DNA from: Gibbula magus
Lineage: Eukaryota > Mollusca > Gastropoda > Trochida > Trochidae
Length of the DNA: 64,000 bases
Direction: 5' to 3'
NCBI GenBank assembly: GCA_936450465.1
Contig: OW388291.1
Coordinates: 36,246,656 to 36,310,655 of the forward strand
The notes under the pieces were generated by a model. The model was not told the origin of the DNA, made no database searches, and was given only the letters and a program-made list of their open reading frames with translations. Position numbers and translations under genes: made by a program. This document shows, piece by piece, positions 31,801 to 46,800 of the stretch (position 1 is the stretch's first letter; every line of letters begins with the position of its first letter).

Positions 31801-34800
31801 CAATGAACTTTTTCATAAACATGCTGCCAGTCAACCTTATTATTCAGTTTGGGGATTTTACAAGCACTTCTAAAGGTTACTTGCAGAATGATGAGGTCGA
31901 AATCTAACAAACCGACAATACAAGAGGTTTTTTCAATGGTTATATAATTACTTTATACATAGGGGAACAACATCTCATTCATAATGACTCACGAAGGCGC
32001 AGAAAAAAGTTTATTAAGGCTGAAAAGGGTTATCGTCAATCATTCATATTGATAAAAATTGGTATGGATGTACCTGTGAATCCTGCAGGGCAATCACAGA
32101 TGTAGGTTCCCGGCGGGCCTTGTCTGCAGGTTCCGCCATTCCAACAGGGACTGAAGAACGTGCACTCATTAATGTCAATCTGACATGTTCTTCCGGTGTA
32201 CCCCTTTGCGCATGTGCACTTGTATATTCCAGGTTTGTCAGGGGTCTGGCTGCACGTGGCGTTGTTCTGACAAGGACTACTGGCACACTCGTCTATATCT
32301 ATGGACAGTACAACAGGTTCATGATGTGGAGTGGAAAAGTTAAGGGAAGCTGACAGACAAAGTTCTTATATTGGTTATTGACACAGAATAAATTGTAGAT
32401 TGTTGACAAGAGATGGCAAAATAGGGAATAATTGAGCAATAAACACCAGGCGCTATCTCTTTCCATTTCTTCGTATCGGGTACATATATTCCAAAATAAG
32501 TGAAATCTATAAAAATTCTTTTTACTTTTGTCCGGAAGTGAATATTGACATTTAACACGTCTTTAAATAATGTTACTATTTCAGTTAAAACATATGTTAA
32601 AGAACAGCCGTTGACCGATGAGAAAATTCTTCTTTTTATTATAATAGTTCATTGTATAGCGATAAATTGCCATAATTGGACACAGTGCGCTTTGTACAGT
32701 TTACATGATTACCATGAAGGAATTGTATATTATTCAAAGGGTAATAATTTATTGTTCTAAATCTCTCTTAAAACATCATATCTTAAAACATATGCCAATG
32801 AACATGGCGTGTAACATAAACACAACTGTGACCAGGCGTTCATGAAAAGAGTTTCTACACATGTCTTGCTTCACAAGGTTCTCCCGTCACAAATGTTCAA
32901 GGTAGGTGTCAGTACTTCGTACCTTCCTGACACAGCTGTCCTCTGAATCCCACGTTACAGATGCATCTGAAGGAGTTGATCTCGTCGACACACACACCAT
33001 TCTCCGTGCAGGGGTTGCTCGTACACTCGTCAATACCTGAAATATATAGGTGATATCAAAGTTTTCACTCTGTTTTCATTCGCAAACAAAACATATGATC
33101 TGATATTTAGAGTTGATCACTTACAAAATATTTGAAAAAATAAATGAAACATATGAAAGATTGACATAGCCAATATGCAGGTATTACAAAATGATATGCA
33201 CTTAAAGAATCTGTACATGAACTTATGCATACAGATAACTTTTAACAGTAAACAGTGAACAGTGGGGATGGGTCCTCTCATTAATAAGATACTATTGTTA
33301 AAAGTGTGTAAAAAGTGGACTGCTGAAGACCTCAATGGTAAAAATGTCCTTAACCGGGTGCTCGAGACTGGCTCTACTGCGCATGTCTGAGGTAGGTTGA
33401 TGACGTCATAACAGACCATGACATTGACTGTTGTGATAGGTCTCATTCCTCCATGTATTCACTACGAAGGAGCCAGGCCTTCGTTTCCTCAACTTAGAGA
33501 AAGAGTTTGGATTCCCCCCTCAAAGGTGAAAATGTTTGAAAGAATACTTGGTACATAATTAAACATCGAACGCCGGATATAGGACTAACGACAGTTTCAA
33601 GTCGACATGGCGGTGATTGATGGTAAGCCCCAAACATTTCCAAACATTTGAAGACTGTCAATTTAAATTCAAAGTTTGTACATACCCAGATCACAGAGGT
33701 CTCCTTCATAACCCGGGTTGCAGAGACAAAAGAATGCACTCGGATTGTCGCTCTTCCGTCTACATGTTGCTCCGTTCTTACACGGCGCTCCTCGACACGG
33801 GTCTGTAACAACAGTGTTGTGAACATTTCTACATTGAATGAGAACACGTTCTATGGATAGTCAACTTCTTTATTGCTGTGAGTGCGACGATGGAAACGTC
33901 GCAATCATAGCAATAAATATGTTTTCATTCCCCATACCAGCTTTCAAAATGCCTCTGAAAGATATCTGCATTATCGACTTCAGTTTTGATTCATTATATT
34001 TCCTCTTAAGTACAAGCCATCATTGGATGTTTTATATATTTTATATTGATTCTTTTTTGTTACTCATGTTCACAATTGGTTCCCTTTCTAGGTACATTTA
34101 TACATACTACAGTTTATACTAAACGATCTCACTTGTGATAGAAATGTTTGAATTTCAAAATCGTTAATTAGCTTGCACTCCTAAATTACTAAATAAATAA
34201 TGATGAACGTCCTTGTCAACTTGTCAACTTCTGCCTTTGCCATTTTTATCTCAGCTCACTTAGCCCCAGCCTGTTTATTCCCATACTTATCTCCTTGCTT
34301 ACTTTATATTCACGCTTATATGTCTCATGTACTTTTACATCTGTTTTTATAATAACTTCATGTTTTTCTAAATTCACACGAAACCACTATTCATATTTAA
34401 TCAAATTTGTCGTCCATATAATTGTATTTAATGCTACACCTGTGGACCTAATTTATATTTAAAGTCTACCTATCTTTCCATGTACTGTTACAGACAGACT
34501 GCCTTCTCTTGCATAACTGCTATTCCCTTATTGTATAAGCACCATAGTCTGTCTGTGTTATTTGTGTGTATAGCTAACAACATGATGATATTTAGATTAT
34601 ATTTATTTGCCATTTTTTTTACTTATAATCTAAATGATAAAGAGCTAATTCCAGTAATAGAGATAATGAGTTGCGCGGCGGTATGACATTAGTATTGTAT
34701 TACCGTAGAATTATTACACCGCAGAATAGTCAACAGGATATACATAACATAACTTATATCTCACCCGTAAGTTTGTGCATCAAGATTCAAACATTTTCTA

Positions 34801-37800
34801 ATGACGTACCGTCAGTGGCCTGACGCTTGTATCTTTTATGCAATGCATTGACGCCATCTTCGTTGGCAATGACATCATCTGCAGCGTAAAGGTATGGCGT
34901 CTTCAGTCCACTTTTTATCCGAGTGCTTGGTAGTACTGAAAGTCGATATCAAACGTTGTTATTGCCATACGAATTCAAAGAACGTTGTGATGGCCTTACG
35001 GAAACAAATCCCCAGAAATAGTGACCTGCTGACTTATTCATATACAGCATTGATGTCATCTGTGGTTAATTATAGTTATCTATTATGATAAAAGTGTTGT
35101 GAACCAGGTACCATGCCTCGAGGAACTCAAGAGAAGAAACGATGGAGGTTGTGACATTGAACCGACAATAGCTGGAACCTGGCTGTATAGAATAGATATA
35201 TGCTCTGATATAATCTTAACACATCACGTTCATATCATATCATCTCAGAGGGACATGAAAGGTCAATTTTGACGAGACACGAGAAATAAATTGACGTCAT
35301 ATGAACTTGATAAATATTTTGTTTATGAGAGTCAGAACTTGGATAGAGTTTAAATTCCGCCAAAGAGTCCAATAAAGCTCCAGCATTTTAGAATTATAAT
35401 TGTGTAATATCCTGATTGTGAGAGGGAACGGGTGATAATGGCAGACCCTGAACAACAACCTAATCACGAATAGAAAAATAAACGTATTTAAAAATAGGCA
35501 AAAGAGTCACATAAAGTAGAATCCCGCCAGGGGCACGGCAACTTTGTCTGCAGTAGAGAACTGTTCTACACGCAGTCAGGTTTGGGTGCAATGCTACACT
35601 GAATTTCAGTGCAGTACCACCCATGGTTCGCTAGTTCCAGCCGATGCTCGCAGGTTTCACCGCAATGCATAGCCACATGGCGTTGCGGGCTTTCTCCCTG
35701 CCATAATACTAGCAGCCGCGATATAAGTGAAATACTCTTGAAAGCGGCGTTAAACCCCAACTCACCTCACCTCACCCACATAAAGTATCCGGCAAAGACA
35801 CTATTATTTAAAAATTTAATAGAACAGAAAACAGGATACGGATTTAAATACTACTTACGCAATAAAATACCATGACATATTGTTTATTATTTTCCTTTAT
35901 TCCTGAGAACAAATACAATGACAATGCATGATGTGTGCACATGTGCCCAGCTCCAGGCGGCGAGTATTACCGACGTCACTAATATACTACCGTAGAGGTA
36001 CTTGACGGGAGGGCGCCCTGACTTGGAGGTTGCACATGTGCTGGTATAGCACATATTACCTCAGATATTTTCCACCGTATGGATAACAAGGAAAGTGAAG
36101 TTACCTGTATCACAGAGCAGACCTGTCCACCCGTCCATACACTCCCGGGATCCGTCAGGTAGACACAGGTATCTCCCCTCGCTCGTCGTCTCATCACAAA
36201 ACACATCACACGTCTCTCCGTAAAACCCCTCCGAGCACCTCGTCTGTAAGTGAAAACAACAAACTTTTATTTGTACAACTAAAAAAAGAAAAGTATATTT
36301 TTTACAATGAATTATTTGACTTGATAATAATAACAGTCCATTTGTATAGCGCTATGTCCATGTAGCAGAGCGCACTGTGAATCCAGTGCTACAGGAGCAC
36401 AAGCAAGTTGAAGAAAATCGGTAAGGCTTAAAGGCTTTCTTTGAAGAAAAGTTATGCTGACCCATCAACAGAGCAGAAAAGTCAAAATCTCGTGCAAAAG
36501 TCAAAATGGCATATACATATAGATGATTATCATACAATGGATGGTGTTCTAGGCAGGATAAAGGCAACGGACTTTTTTCGCTTTCCGTTGAGGTCATATA
36601 CGAGTAGCAAGTTACAGAGGTCAAGTGACGGATAACATTTCGAACGTCTGTTATAAGGATAGAGTTTCATGTTAATACACATGCTGAGTTTCATATACAT
36701 AATTTGAGAAATGACAAAACAAACGTTGTGCAATGCATAGTGCGGCAAAATTTATTATGATCAAGCAGTGCATGTTCATCCCGAGTAAAAATCTACCGAG
36801 CAAACACTTTATGAAAAACTCAGGTAACAAAGGCAGTTTGAGTTTGAAATTAATGTCGTTAAGCTGTTTTGCGCAAAATGAGTGAAAAATGACATTGTAT
36901 GATAAAGAAATTATCATGGTCGTATATTTTGGGATGGTAAATATCCTGCATTAGGAATGAACACTAGTATGTATTTAGCTCGCCAAGGCTCACAAAATAC
37001 AATGTTTATTCCTAGTGCAGGATATTGACCATCCCAAAACACTCTCTCGTGATAACCTTTATATATTTATTGTAAGGTTATTCACACGACCTGAATTGCA
37101 ATTACATAGGAAACACGCGTCGACTAATGACATAGAAGTGTAAGAGCGATGTGTGATTATTGTACACGTGTACACCTATATAGATATAAATATAACATAT
37201 AAAAGGCTTCATTATTCATACTTTGGTATTCAAGGTTTTCAAGAGATTTCAGAAACACTTAAAAGACCATCTTGCCAACTTCCCAATGCCTCTAAAAGAA
37301 GAATCTAAAATAACCATTAAAATTTTAAATTAATCAACAACAAAAATTCAAATTGTAACAAGCAAAGGAAACAAAAAGTAATATGAAAAAAAGTTATTTT
37401 ATCCTTCTTTGGTCGTACCTGTAGGCCGACAAGGACCGTTCTACTGGCGTTATCGAACCCTCCACCTACAATGGTAGGTATATAGGTATTTAGGCTTTCC
37501 TCGGCATCTCCTGGTAATAGGTTCTTGTATTCCGCCACTGGCCAGGGGAGATCACTCTCGGTTTGGTACTCAACACGAAGTTTCAGCATTGTCAGCTGAA
37601 AATAATAAATTCAAGTTCAAAACCACCAACACTAGTAAATTCTCATTCACAGTTATATGAGAATAGAAATAACCTTTGGTTTTTATGGTTATTTTGACTT
37701 TCGAAATAAACTCGTTTGGTTTAAAATTTTGATAATGTTGTGATGTACAAGGGCATACAATTATGACTATTCTTTATGTATAATTTTTACTTAAAGGGGC

Positions 37801-40800
37801 AGTAGCACGTTTTTTCCCTGAAACAAGTCGATAATATGTATTTGGAAAATAATGACACGAACAGTAAAACACCCTATTCTCTTCGGAAAATGAATTTGAA
37901 AATGAGTGTAGGTGGTTCTGTAAAGCCATGGGAATCGTTTTCGTTATTTGAAATAATAAAATGTGTTCACAATAAAATGGCCGCCATGCAATTTTTGCTT
38001 TCTCTGCAACATCGTTTTTACCACTACAGATAATTGGTTTGTGTAATAAGACGATTTACCCTCTAAAGTATATATAAATGACATAAACTATCATTATAAA
38101 TGAGAAATTTGAAAAAATAAAATTTGCAAAAAACCTGCTACTGCCCCTTTTAAAAAAAATAAATTTTTGTAAGTGATGGAACTTAGAAATGAAATTATGT
38201 AGTCAAATCAGGATAACAAACGTTGATGACCTCATTGGGCACATACCTCTAGTTCGTGGTTTAAAACATTCTCAGATTGGTCTAACAATCTTCAGATTTT
38301 AAGCATTCTTTAACAACGATGCTAGCTATGTTTATTTCGACATTATAAAGATAAAACCATATTTAATATATATTATCATTCTCATTCCTTTATTTTCCTC
38401 GTTGTGAAACGTTGCCAGCTTTTAATATCAGTAACTAGTTTCAATGATCTCCTTAAAGACAAAACACTAACTGAAAGGCAATGACAATTGACATTGAGTC
38501 AAACATTGACAGATCGTGACAGTCATCTTCTAGAAAGCCTAGAAATAGTTCGGACTGACAAACAGTAGTCTCGTGGTTCTGTTTGAGGTGACCAGTGTGA
38601 CCGATGGAGTGACCAGAGCTTCGGACAACAGCTTATCTGGTCACACGTAACGTTCAGATTCAGCATGTAGCCTCCAAATGTGCGATCAAACTGGCGAGGA
38701 AGGACAATAGGCTCTATGGAAAGTCAACTTACTTATTAAAAATAACTCGAAGTTTAAGTGAATATGATAATACCGTTATCAGTTATTAAAACTAAAATTC
38801 ATTAAAAACGCAAACAATAGAGTATCTGTGAAAATCACCCATAGACAAATTAAGCAATCATAAAACGAGGTACAGTCAGATATTGTTGCACGGGTAATGT
38901 GAAACGACGAACTTTGATCTAATAAAGCAAATAATAGCTATATATGTATGGTGTATTAGAAAGGTACGAAGCACTGATTATCCGTTATGGCGATGCAGTG
39001 ATTGTATTTGAGTTTATATATTGAATCATCAATTATCAACAATATTTCATAGAAGCATAATCAAACAGATGATTAAGGAATTGATTTAATAATGTCTTTG
39101 TTCACTAGCTTATAAACAGCTTTAAATGTGCAAGTTTAACTGGAATAAATGCCGAAGCTTATACTTAAGTTTAACATAAACATTAAAAACGTTTGTAAGC
39201 AAGTGAGTATACAAATTATGGAATCTATATTCTACATTTATTTATAGAACTCTGAATATGAATGATGATGTTACATCGCTACTGTTGATCCATAAGCGTG
39301 GACTTATACAATGACATCTATGGTCGGTTGTATAACATCTTCACAAGGTCACGGCCGTAACGAAAAGATTTTAACCTCGCTCCAAGAAAAAATATATCGA
39401 TACGGAATCTCCATGCCGTGGGAAGATGGTTATATAAAGTAATTGCATTCATAATTCATTTAGATGGGGAAAGTATTGCGAGATTTTCAATCTGATATAT
39501 CATTCTCGTCAAGTATATATCCCTTTTCCTTCATAAATGGTCCATTAGAACCGATTTAGTATATTTAACAGTCGACCAGGTTTAAATTATTCCATGAGGT
39601 TAACCATTGATATATTGACAATTAAAGTTCAATTTAACAACTGTTAGCATCAAGGTCTAAAAAAGAAACTTTGTCTTCAACAGCAGAGAGAACAGCTATG
39701 ATTTCGCCATAAACACCACTTTTGTTCAGATAAATATTTTGTACAAATAGTAAGTTAAACAATATGTCCTTCAAAATAACATAAAACAAACCATTTATAG
39801 TTATAACTATAACTGTATTCACCAGTATATAAAGTTACAATATCAAATAACACATTTTGTTACAAAATACAGTAACACCGTGTTATTAAGCAGTCAGTAA
39901 CAATGTTTTCTTGAGAAAACAGTAACAACTTCAAGCTAACAGTTGAGTAACATGACAATGTGTCAACAACATCAATGCTATCACAATTACGAAAATTCTC
40001 GGACACCTGATAGTAAAGTTGCCATGGAAACTTGTTACAAGGAATTTATCACATCTACGCCAACTTCTAAAACCGACAAGGTATGCTAACTAATCAAAGT
40101 GTTTAACATGTTAGTGCAAAGACGTCGCCAGGTATATTTGTTTTACCTGGCAATCACAGGTGTGGACGGTGGAAGCTGATGACTAAAGGGGGATAGCGTC
40201 GACATTGGGGGTTGCCCCTGTGACCTTAGGTTGCATTCGAGTCTACTTGCAACGATTAAATACATTTTGGCAATATAGGATGGCCTGTCTCAAATACTTG
40301 TTAACAGCTGTAGAAAGTAATATCGGTAGATGTACTAAATTTTTACATGACCACCATGGTTGAAAACGTGTAAAAGGCACTGTAGCACGTTTTTGCATTT
40401 TATATATTAAAATTTCCCATTTATGATAAAATGTTATGTAGTATGTTCTTACTCAAGAGGGTAAAACAACCCTTTATACAACTAGATTATTCCTTAGAAA
40501 TTAGGGTCACGTATAGAGCAAAACCTGCTAGCGGTCATTTTAGTGTGAAAACCTTTTAATAAATTGAACTACATGTGTGAAATACACGTCTGCAAGTGGG
40601 CTATTTAGGGAATTAATTTCCAGCACAAGGACTATTTTATGAAACAGAATTCACAATCTGTGCAGTAAACACATGAACTTTTGCCCCACACAAGGATTTA
40701 ATATGTATTGGTGACGAATTCAAATAAAAAATAAGTTAAAGACAAATTTAATACTTTATATATAGAGTCAGCTATTTAAAAGCCTCCACAGTTATTTAGA

Positions 40801-43800
40801 TGGATATTTAGAAATATTTGTCCAGTGGGGTAGTTTTTCGAACTAACAATAACAGTAGTCTGAACTAATTAGCTGACAGATTAGCATTAAGGTCAAGCAA
40901 GTAGGGGACTTATGATCAACTTCACTTGAATCCGTTTCAAGTCCGTCTCTTTCGGTAAAACAGTGCGCAAAAGACTTCTTATTTCGGTCAGAAATTAAAA
41001 AAAAATGTCTTAGTTTGCAGTGATGACATTTTTCTGTCTTTAACGTAAATCATATGTCAGTCAACATAATACAACAACTTAAATTAAAGTCGAAAGTCTA
41101 CATTGATAAAGACTATACCGTACTCATGCATATGATGATATACTGATTATATAGACCGCTAAAGGACTTGGAGTAATCGTATCAACATATTGATTAAATA
41201 GAGAATACTAAACGATGCCCCGTGGAATCTCATCAAATAATACTGAACTTATTTTGAAATAGAGAAAAGGTCCCTAAACCCCATATGCACTAAGTTCAAA
41301 TTGTTTCCATTGAAACCAGAAACAATATACGAATCAGAATAACCCTAGTAGCAAAAGGCACCACTCCATCACTAGGTCTAGACCACATACCAAGTTTCGT
41401 GAATAATATTTAACGACTTTTGGGATATTGCCCAAAAACGAAAGCATTACGGAAGGCTGAATTACGGACGCAGGCAAAACATAATGTGTCCCACAAAGCT
41501 CTGCGAGGGATATCAAACACTTATGTATTCCTCAACCGTGGCGAGATCACTCATTAGATAACAATGAGTTGGTTACACACATGTGTGATACCACCGCGTG
41601 TTGCCGTAACGTCATAATCGGCGCGTGACGTCACAGTCGTTTTTGGTTGACGTCACAATGTAAGCCGCGCGACTGCAATAGCGTGTCACCTATTTGCAAG
41701 TAAACGTCACTAAAAACGATTTTCTTGCAATTGAGTGCTATTTACACCATTGAGTAATAAATAAAATACTAAACTCGGTCCCGTTTGATAACATGTTTAT
41801 GCAACTCGTGAATGACATCGGTATTTAACTCGCTTTCGCTCGTTAAAATACCGAACCATCCACTCGTTTCATAAACATGTTATCAAACGGGACATCGTTT
41901 AGTATTCTATATATAAACCTTCTCACAATTAGGGCCTATCACTGGGGACCATGAGTGGTTTCGGCAGTTACCCCTCGATATTGTTAATGAACACTATTTC
42001 GATAAAATGTACTTACCCTCAATGGCCCTTTGACATCAAAGTAGATTATTTGCTTCTCCCAATTTGATAAATAGTCATCACCTGAAAATATGAGCAGATA
42101 AAGTTTATATGTGTTCAAATGAAATGTTACATGCACATCAGTGTACAGTAAACTTCTACTCTAGAGCCTATAACCTCTTAGAAATGTGATGGCATTACAA
42201 TTATATCCTTATAGGTTCCCAATTTTAAATTAATTTTGAGACATAGAGGATATCTGTAATTTCTTGACAAATACCATGTTTATCTCATCGAGTGAAGTAG
42301 AAAAGCAGCCACGTGTGAAATATATTAACATTTCTACCTCACGAAATGAGATAAACATGGTATTTGTCAAGGAAAAAAGATATTCTATTTATTATATCAT
42401 TAGTTTTGTGTTTTATATTGACGTGGAGTGGTTTCAATGATAAACGTACAGCCTACATACATGTACATAAGTTATGTCGATTATATGTTAACACGTTGGC
42501 AATGGAATGGTAAGCATATGTATACGGTTAAATATACATTATATATGTAAGTATGTGGATATTTTTTATTTAGACTAACTTTCTTTGATCAAATTAAAGG
42601 GAATAGGAAGTTTATGTAAACTTGTAAACGTAAGCAAGGCAACTGAATAATTTTGATGACGAGTTTGTGTATAAGAATAAAAACAAAGCGAATTTTCGTT
42701 GAGCAAAAAAATATTGTACATATAATATAAAATTAATGAAAGTGAATTGGTTATATCTGTGACAGCAACTGTTTATCAAGATACAGTTATGGTAACTGTT
42801 ATTGTCACTCTATCAAGTGACAATAAACTGTCGTGTCACTCGCGTTGCGTCATTACGACGACAATGCTATGATGTCATGTTATACAGAGATAGTAGTCGA
42901 TATCAGTTCATTATGACATATAAAACATACATAATGTTATCATAAATAGTTCATGTATATCTCTTATATAGTTTTATGAGCAACTCGTTTGAATATGAAC
43001 GTATAATGAGTCAACCATCATATCTGTCGAGAAAAGACAAGATCATCTTGGGCAATTTAACAAGACACATTTTTCCGCTATGATATTCTCTCAAAATCTT
43101 GAAATACGAATGAGTTCAGATGCTGGTCTCCTTGACCGGAGGTTAACGCTATGTATGGTGTACACAGTGAGATTCTAGCTCTAATCGTCACTATGTATTT
43201 AGATTTTACTTAACACACCACTACAGGAGCTGCAGTAAGCCTGGTCATCGAGCAATGTTTACCTTTGGTAAAGGGGATAGCCTTTGAAATGGACCAGTCG
43301 TGTTAACACGCCTAGCTGCTATAGGTGAACAGATCCCATCAGTACGTGATTGTATTCAGAAAACCGTTTTAATAGGCTACCGTACCATTATCATCGACTT
43401 TATTCCTGATTAGTTTATTAATTTGGATGATGACCGTGATGGTTATTGTCCATATGTAATGCCTTATCAAATGTCTTGGATGGATATCTAGGTGTAGAAT
43501 ACATTATAAAAAAAAACAATATTTCTGAATGTTTGTTCCATTGTCACCATGCACGGCGAACATATATTCTGAAAAGTGACTATGTTCACAATAAAAAAAA
43601 GCTGTGATGAAATTCAATTGTCGATCCCTTGTCGAACCACAATAAGTGCTTATGCTAACGGGACGATATGAAGTTCTATCATGACTATCACCTGCAAATA
43701 AGCCATGAGTGCGTAAACCATATAATACAGACTGAATGTCCAATTTATAGAATACTATGTTGGAATTTGTTTTAGAAATTTTAAAATCCATAGAAATATT

Positions 43801-46800
43801 ATAAATGATTAAATATTTTAATAAAAACTTAAAAGAGGGCTGTTATAATTCGAAAATATTACTTAAATTCTAAATGCAAGCATTTTACGTGTTTAATTCG
43901 TTTTCAGCTGTACATAAGTATGTCCTATCATATTAACACATGAAAAATAACAAATTCTGTGCACAAGTGAGCTACTGGACTTCCCCGGACTGATGTATAT
44001 ACATAACGTGTGTGTTTGACAACAAGTAAATAATTCACGTAAGACGATTTTAAACAGTAAATAAACCTACTCACCGTGCAGTTTAACTTCATGTGTTCAT
44101 TTGATAAACATAACATTCAAAACAAACATAACGTTTGTTCTTGAAAAATAATAAATCAGTTGAATAAATTAACTTCCTTTCAGTTTGCACCACCAATCCT
44201 TCATGTATACAACAACACGAAGTCACAGCAAGTGTCCGCCTATTTTGAAACTTTTTAACTGAATAGAGTTTACAGGTGTGCCTGGGAATGGTATTACGTA
44301 TATCAACAGAGAGGCATGTTGTCCTGACCAGAACTAGGTGTGTATGTACGTAAAGATACAAACACCATTATATAGATGGAAGGTAGGGATGGCATAAATA
44401 GGTGATTTCGCTTATATGTCTCCGGATATCAATTACATCAACACGAGTTAATAAACATGTCATATATCCGATGCTTGATAGGACGGATATCACAAGACAC
44501 GAGAATGAGATTCTATTTATCATCCAAAACCATCCTTCATTACTTTTTCAATGTACATTCTTTATTACGTCACTGCGTAAGACTTTAATACCGCGATGTC
44601 ATACCGTTGTGACGTCATCATGTGGATAACAGTGTGATGTGTTTTGACGTCATTGTATTGGATTCGGACAGAGTTATTATTTGAAGACGCAAACCATTGC
44701 GATGCCTTGTACACGTAGTTAGCTGTGGCAGGGCATTGTGCTAAATGTATTGTCATTTATCTCCTTCCAGGAGGTATCACTTGTTATCTCCTGTGCAACA
44801 CAGGGTACGATCATAAATAATAATAACATGTCCTTGAAAATGAAATTGAAATAAAAAAAAACATGGAAACATTTGCAATCAGGAAATGTAATACTATTTT
44901 AATCGAAAACGAGAAGTATTCAAACGTTAAACTTTGACACCTGATTGAAATTAGGGTCGATTTATAAGAAAAAAACTCAATTCCTCCACTCATCACACGG
45001 TCTGATGATGTCCCGTATAGGCTTATGGTCTGGCGCCACTTAGCCAATCAGGAAGCTTCAAACAAATGCAATGGGCACGTAACTCCCGAGCACATCATTT
45101 CGTCTGTCTCCACAGCAAACGGGGAGTGTTAACGAATTATATCGAATGCATTTAAAATGGTTACCATTTGAAAAACAACTTTTAAGAGATTAGTCCCTTT
45201 AAGACTAGGTATTCCTGCACTAACTAGGGTCTGAACATGCGTCAGACCGCTTGTAGAGGAGACTAGTGCGAGTTCGTAGTGTGATGTAATGATGTGCAAC
45301 TTTTCGCAAGTATCGTTTAAGTTTATTGTACATGTACACGTATTAGAATGTATTAAAAAAATAGATGTTAATGTACTTGAAGAAATGAAAAGGTATACAC
45401 GTATCGTTTAAGTTTATTGTACATGTACACGTATTAGAATGTATTTAAAAAAAATTAGATGTTAATGTACTTGAAGAAATGAAAAGGTATACACGTATCG
45501 TTTAAGTTTATTGTATATGTACACGTATTAGAATGTATTTAAAAAAAATAGATGTTAATGTACTTGAAGAAATGAAAATGTATACACGTATAAACTTTTC
45601 CTTTGAAATAGACAATTGTTTATTTGGTTGGAACTGGCTTGTACAGTTGTCCAGTTGACCAAATATCTCGTTTATAATGTTGCACGTGTACATGGAATTA
45701 TAAAATGAATCAATTATTACTTATAAATAACCATAAGGAAACAAAAAAGAATATAATATTCTTAGAAAGTTCACCATAATCTAAAACGGGATGTACAAAA
45801 GTTTAACTAGACGAACCCATTTCACTGTGTTCTGTATATTAAGTAATGCAAACTTTCACAATAAAGGAGTTGTTATCCTGGAAATCTTGTTTTCCTCATA
45901 TATGAATACATGTATAGATCTCATGTCGTGATATATTCCTTGAAGTAGACTATATTTTGACTAGCTGAAATTGACAAAGACTTGTAAAAAATCTTGAGTT
46001 GACCAAGTGTCTCGTTTCAGTAGCTTGCACCTGTATAAGAAATTATGCGTGGAAATTACGAAACCTGCTCTAAAGATGGTTACTGGGTGATGCGACTCCA
46101 TAAGCTAACAAACACGACCATCCCATGTGACTGGGTTCAAATCCCGTACACCGCGCTACCTGTCTCCCTAGACACACGTTTAAACAGAGAGCATAAGATC
46201 CTTTTTGTTTTTCAGACATAGCGGTCACGTCATTTACGTTTTTTCTTTAGGTTTCCATTTTCACAATTATATGTAATGTGTGATGTGCATGTTGCTTTGA
46301 AAGATTTTCGGAAAGTAAAACAAAGCAACCATAAGGTTATAATGTACGTGCACTTTATTTCTTTTAATGTGTGAAGTTTATTTTGGAAATAGCTTTTAAT
46401 CAACAATATGCGTTTTAGTCAGATATCTATTTCCAGGTTTCATTGTTTATAACAATAAATACTTTGTAGGTATCTCACACGCCGCTTTGTAGAAGAGTCC
46501 TCCTTTTGAATAGATATAATTTATTTGATGTAGGAAGATAGACAAATATATAAGACATTCCAAAAATCATGTTGTGTAACATTTTCTTTCGACAGAGGTT
46601 TGGATAGAAGAACTGAGTTGAGTAACCCCGAGCAGAGGAGAGAATGATTGTGTAAGTGATGCACAGAAACTTAAAATTACACTTCACCTCGTACAACTTC
46701 GTTATAATTTATTATGAATTGAAAAAAAACATAATTGAATGTAAAAAATACATTTATTGAGATAACGTCTATTGTCCAAGGATGCCAAATATCAGAGCAT

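Noticed and set aside
33803..36104. Missing atypical EGF exon after the DSL domain
   Set aside because: Looked for on the minus strand; no frame with EGF cysteine spacing and splice sites was found, so none was added to the gene model.
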